From CAZEER01 sp964511215 (GTDB lineage Bacteria > Fidelibacterota > Marinisomatia > Marinisomatales > UBA1611), in the NCBI GenBank assembly GCA_964511215.1, contig CAZEER010000092.1:1-6757 (forward strand): a stretch of 6,757 nt of DNA. Direction: 5' to 3'. Each line of letters starts with the position of its first letter. The first letter of the stretch is position 1. The translations under genes and the position numbers were made by a program. The notes under the pieces were generated by a model. It did not search any database and was not told where the DNA came from. It worked only from the letters and a program-made list of their open reading frames with translations. Positions 6,354 through 6,757 of this stretch are shown here, piece by piece.

Positions 6354-6757
6354 TTAAAATCCGCGCCATCCGCGCTTCTTACCTTTTTTCTTGTAACGTT
6401 TCTTTTTCCCCTTTTTCCCTTTTTTATCCCGCATCTCGTCTCTCATCTCGTGCATCATACGTTCTTTGAATACACCAAGCTTTACCATCTGATTAGGGGA
6501 TAATATATCATCCATCCCCAATACGAATTTTGTTTCAAGATCAACTCGTTCCTTACGTAATTTAGAGACCCTATCAATGGTCTTTTTCACATCGGACTTA
6601 GACAATTCTTTATCATCAGCTATCTGTTCACGTATTGACACGTATACCTCTCTTTCATCTTTTCCTAATTGCTTGATATCTTCCCGATGCTCACGAAAAC
6701 GGGGAAAGAATTTCTCGGCCTGATCAGAAGATAGTTCTAAATGATCTGTCAATCGCC
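6354..6757 (-). CDS. Spy/CpxP-like (LTxxQ-type) periplasmic helical protein, 5' end outside window
   Basis: The frame is open to the window edge. A TTG at 6752 could be read as a start, but the preceding in-frame codon (CGA) continues a family-typical RL-T-xx-L-x-L opening, so the true start and any signal peptide probably lie beyond the window. Numbering from that TTG, there are two LTxxQ-like motifs, LSSDQ (7-11) and LSPNQ (84-88), separated by charged, helix-forming sequence. This is the pattern of Spy/CpxP/ZraP-type periplasmic chaperones and metal-stress proteins and their many environmental relatives. Residues 109-132 form a basic tail with 15 Lys/Arg of 24, ending GWRGF. The stop TAA (6356-6354) is 13 nt before the next ATG, in an operon with the lipoprotein. 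The helical LTxxQ-like call is fairly good; the exact function (chaperone, metal sensing or other) is open. Confidence 0.8.
   Translation of the reverse strand, partial: RLTDHLELSSDQAEKFFPRFREHREDIKQLGKDEREVYVSIREQIADDKELSKSDVKKTIDRVSKLRKERVDLETKFVLGMDDILSPNQMVKLGVFKERMMHEMRDEMRDKKGKKGKKKRYKKKGKKRGWRGF

Noticed and set aside
1..6757. CRISPR arrays, tRNA/rRNA genes, insertion sequences or attachment sites
   Set aside because: Looked for on both strands by eye; no regularly spaced direct repeats, tRNA-like folds, transposase motifs or terminal repeats were seen.

Overview
All credible genes in this window lie on the minus strand, so the biological reading order runs from position 6757 down to 1. 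The DNA is AT-rich. Two proteins begin with a lipoprotein signal (lipobox plus Cys) and a third is of the periplasmic Spy/LTxxQ type, so the cell is almost certainly a diderm (Gram-negative type) bacterium. The overall style fits an environmental, possibly marine, FCB-type or Marinimicrobia-like lineage. That placement is a weak inference, because the window has no rRNA, tRNA or other phylogenetic marker.

Layout in transcription order. (1) 6757-6354: the 3' part of a Spy/LTxxQ-like periplasmic helical protein, cut by the window edge, with a strongly basic Lys/Arg tail. (2) 6340-5342: a lipoprotein of unknown function, 13 nt downstream of gene 1 and with its own strong Shine-Dalgarno. The pair looks like an operon and ends at a Rho-independent terminator (about 5324-5287). 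(3) 5341-4980: a 362-nt gap. It holds the terminator, a possible promoter (5248-5219) and an easily missed 52-codon frame (5155-4997) encoding a possible two-helix membrane protein. (4) 4979-3309: a complete amidohydrolase of the Amidohydro_3/YtcJ family that carries a lipoprotein signal, so it acts outside the cytoplasm. (5) 3308-3199: a 110-nt gap with no convincing terminator and a possible promoter. (6) 3198-1: a very large membrane protein, at least 1066 codons and open at the window edge. It contains a CPBP (CAAX/Abi-type) intramembrane protease core with all catalytic motifs.

The most notable item is the large membrane protein. Its second half is a diverged copy of the first: a TM helix, a PepSY-like extracytoplasmic domain and a multi-TM CPBP core, repeated at an almost constant offset of about 582-587 residues. 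The first copy keeps EExxxR, FxxxH and HxxxD. The second has lost the first two motifs, and its third would fall just past the window edge. This looks like an active protease fused to its own catalytically dead paralogue. The rest of the window is an accessory-looking set of cell-envelope genes, with no mobile elements, CRISPR array or RNA genes visible.
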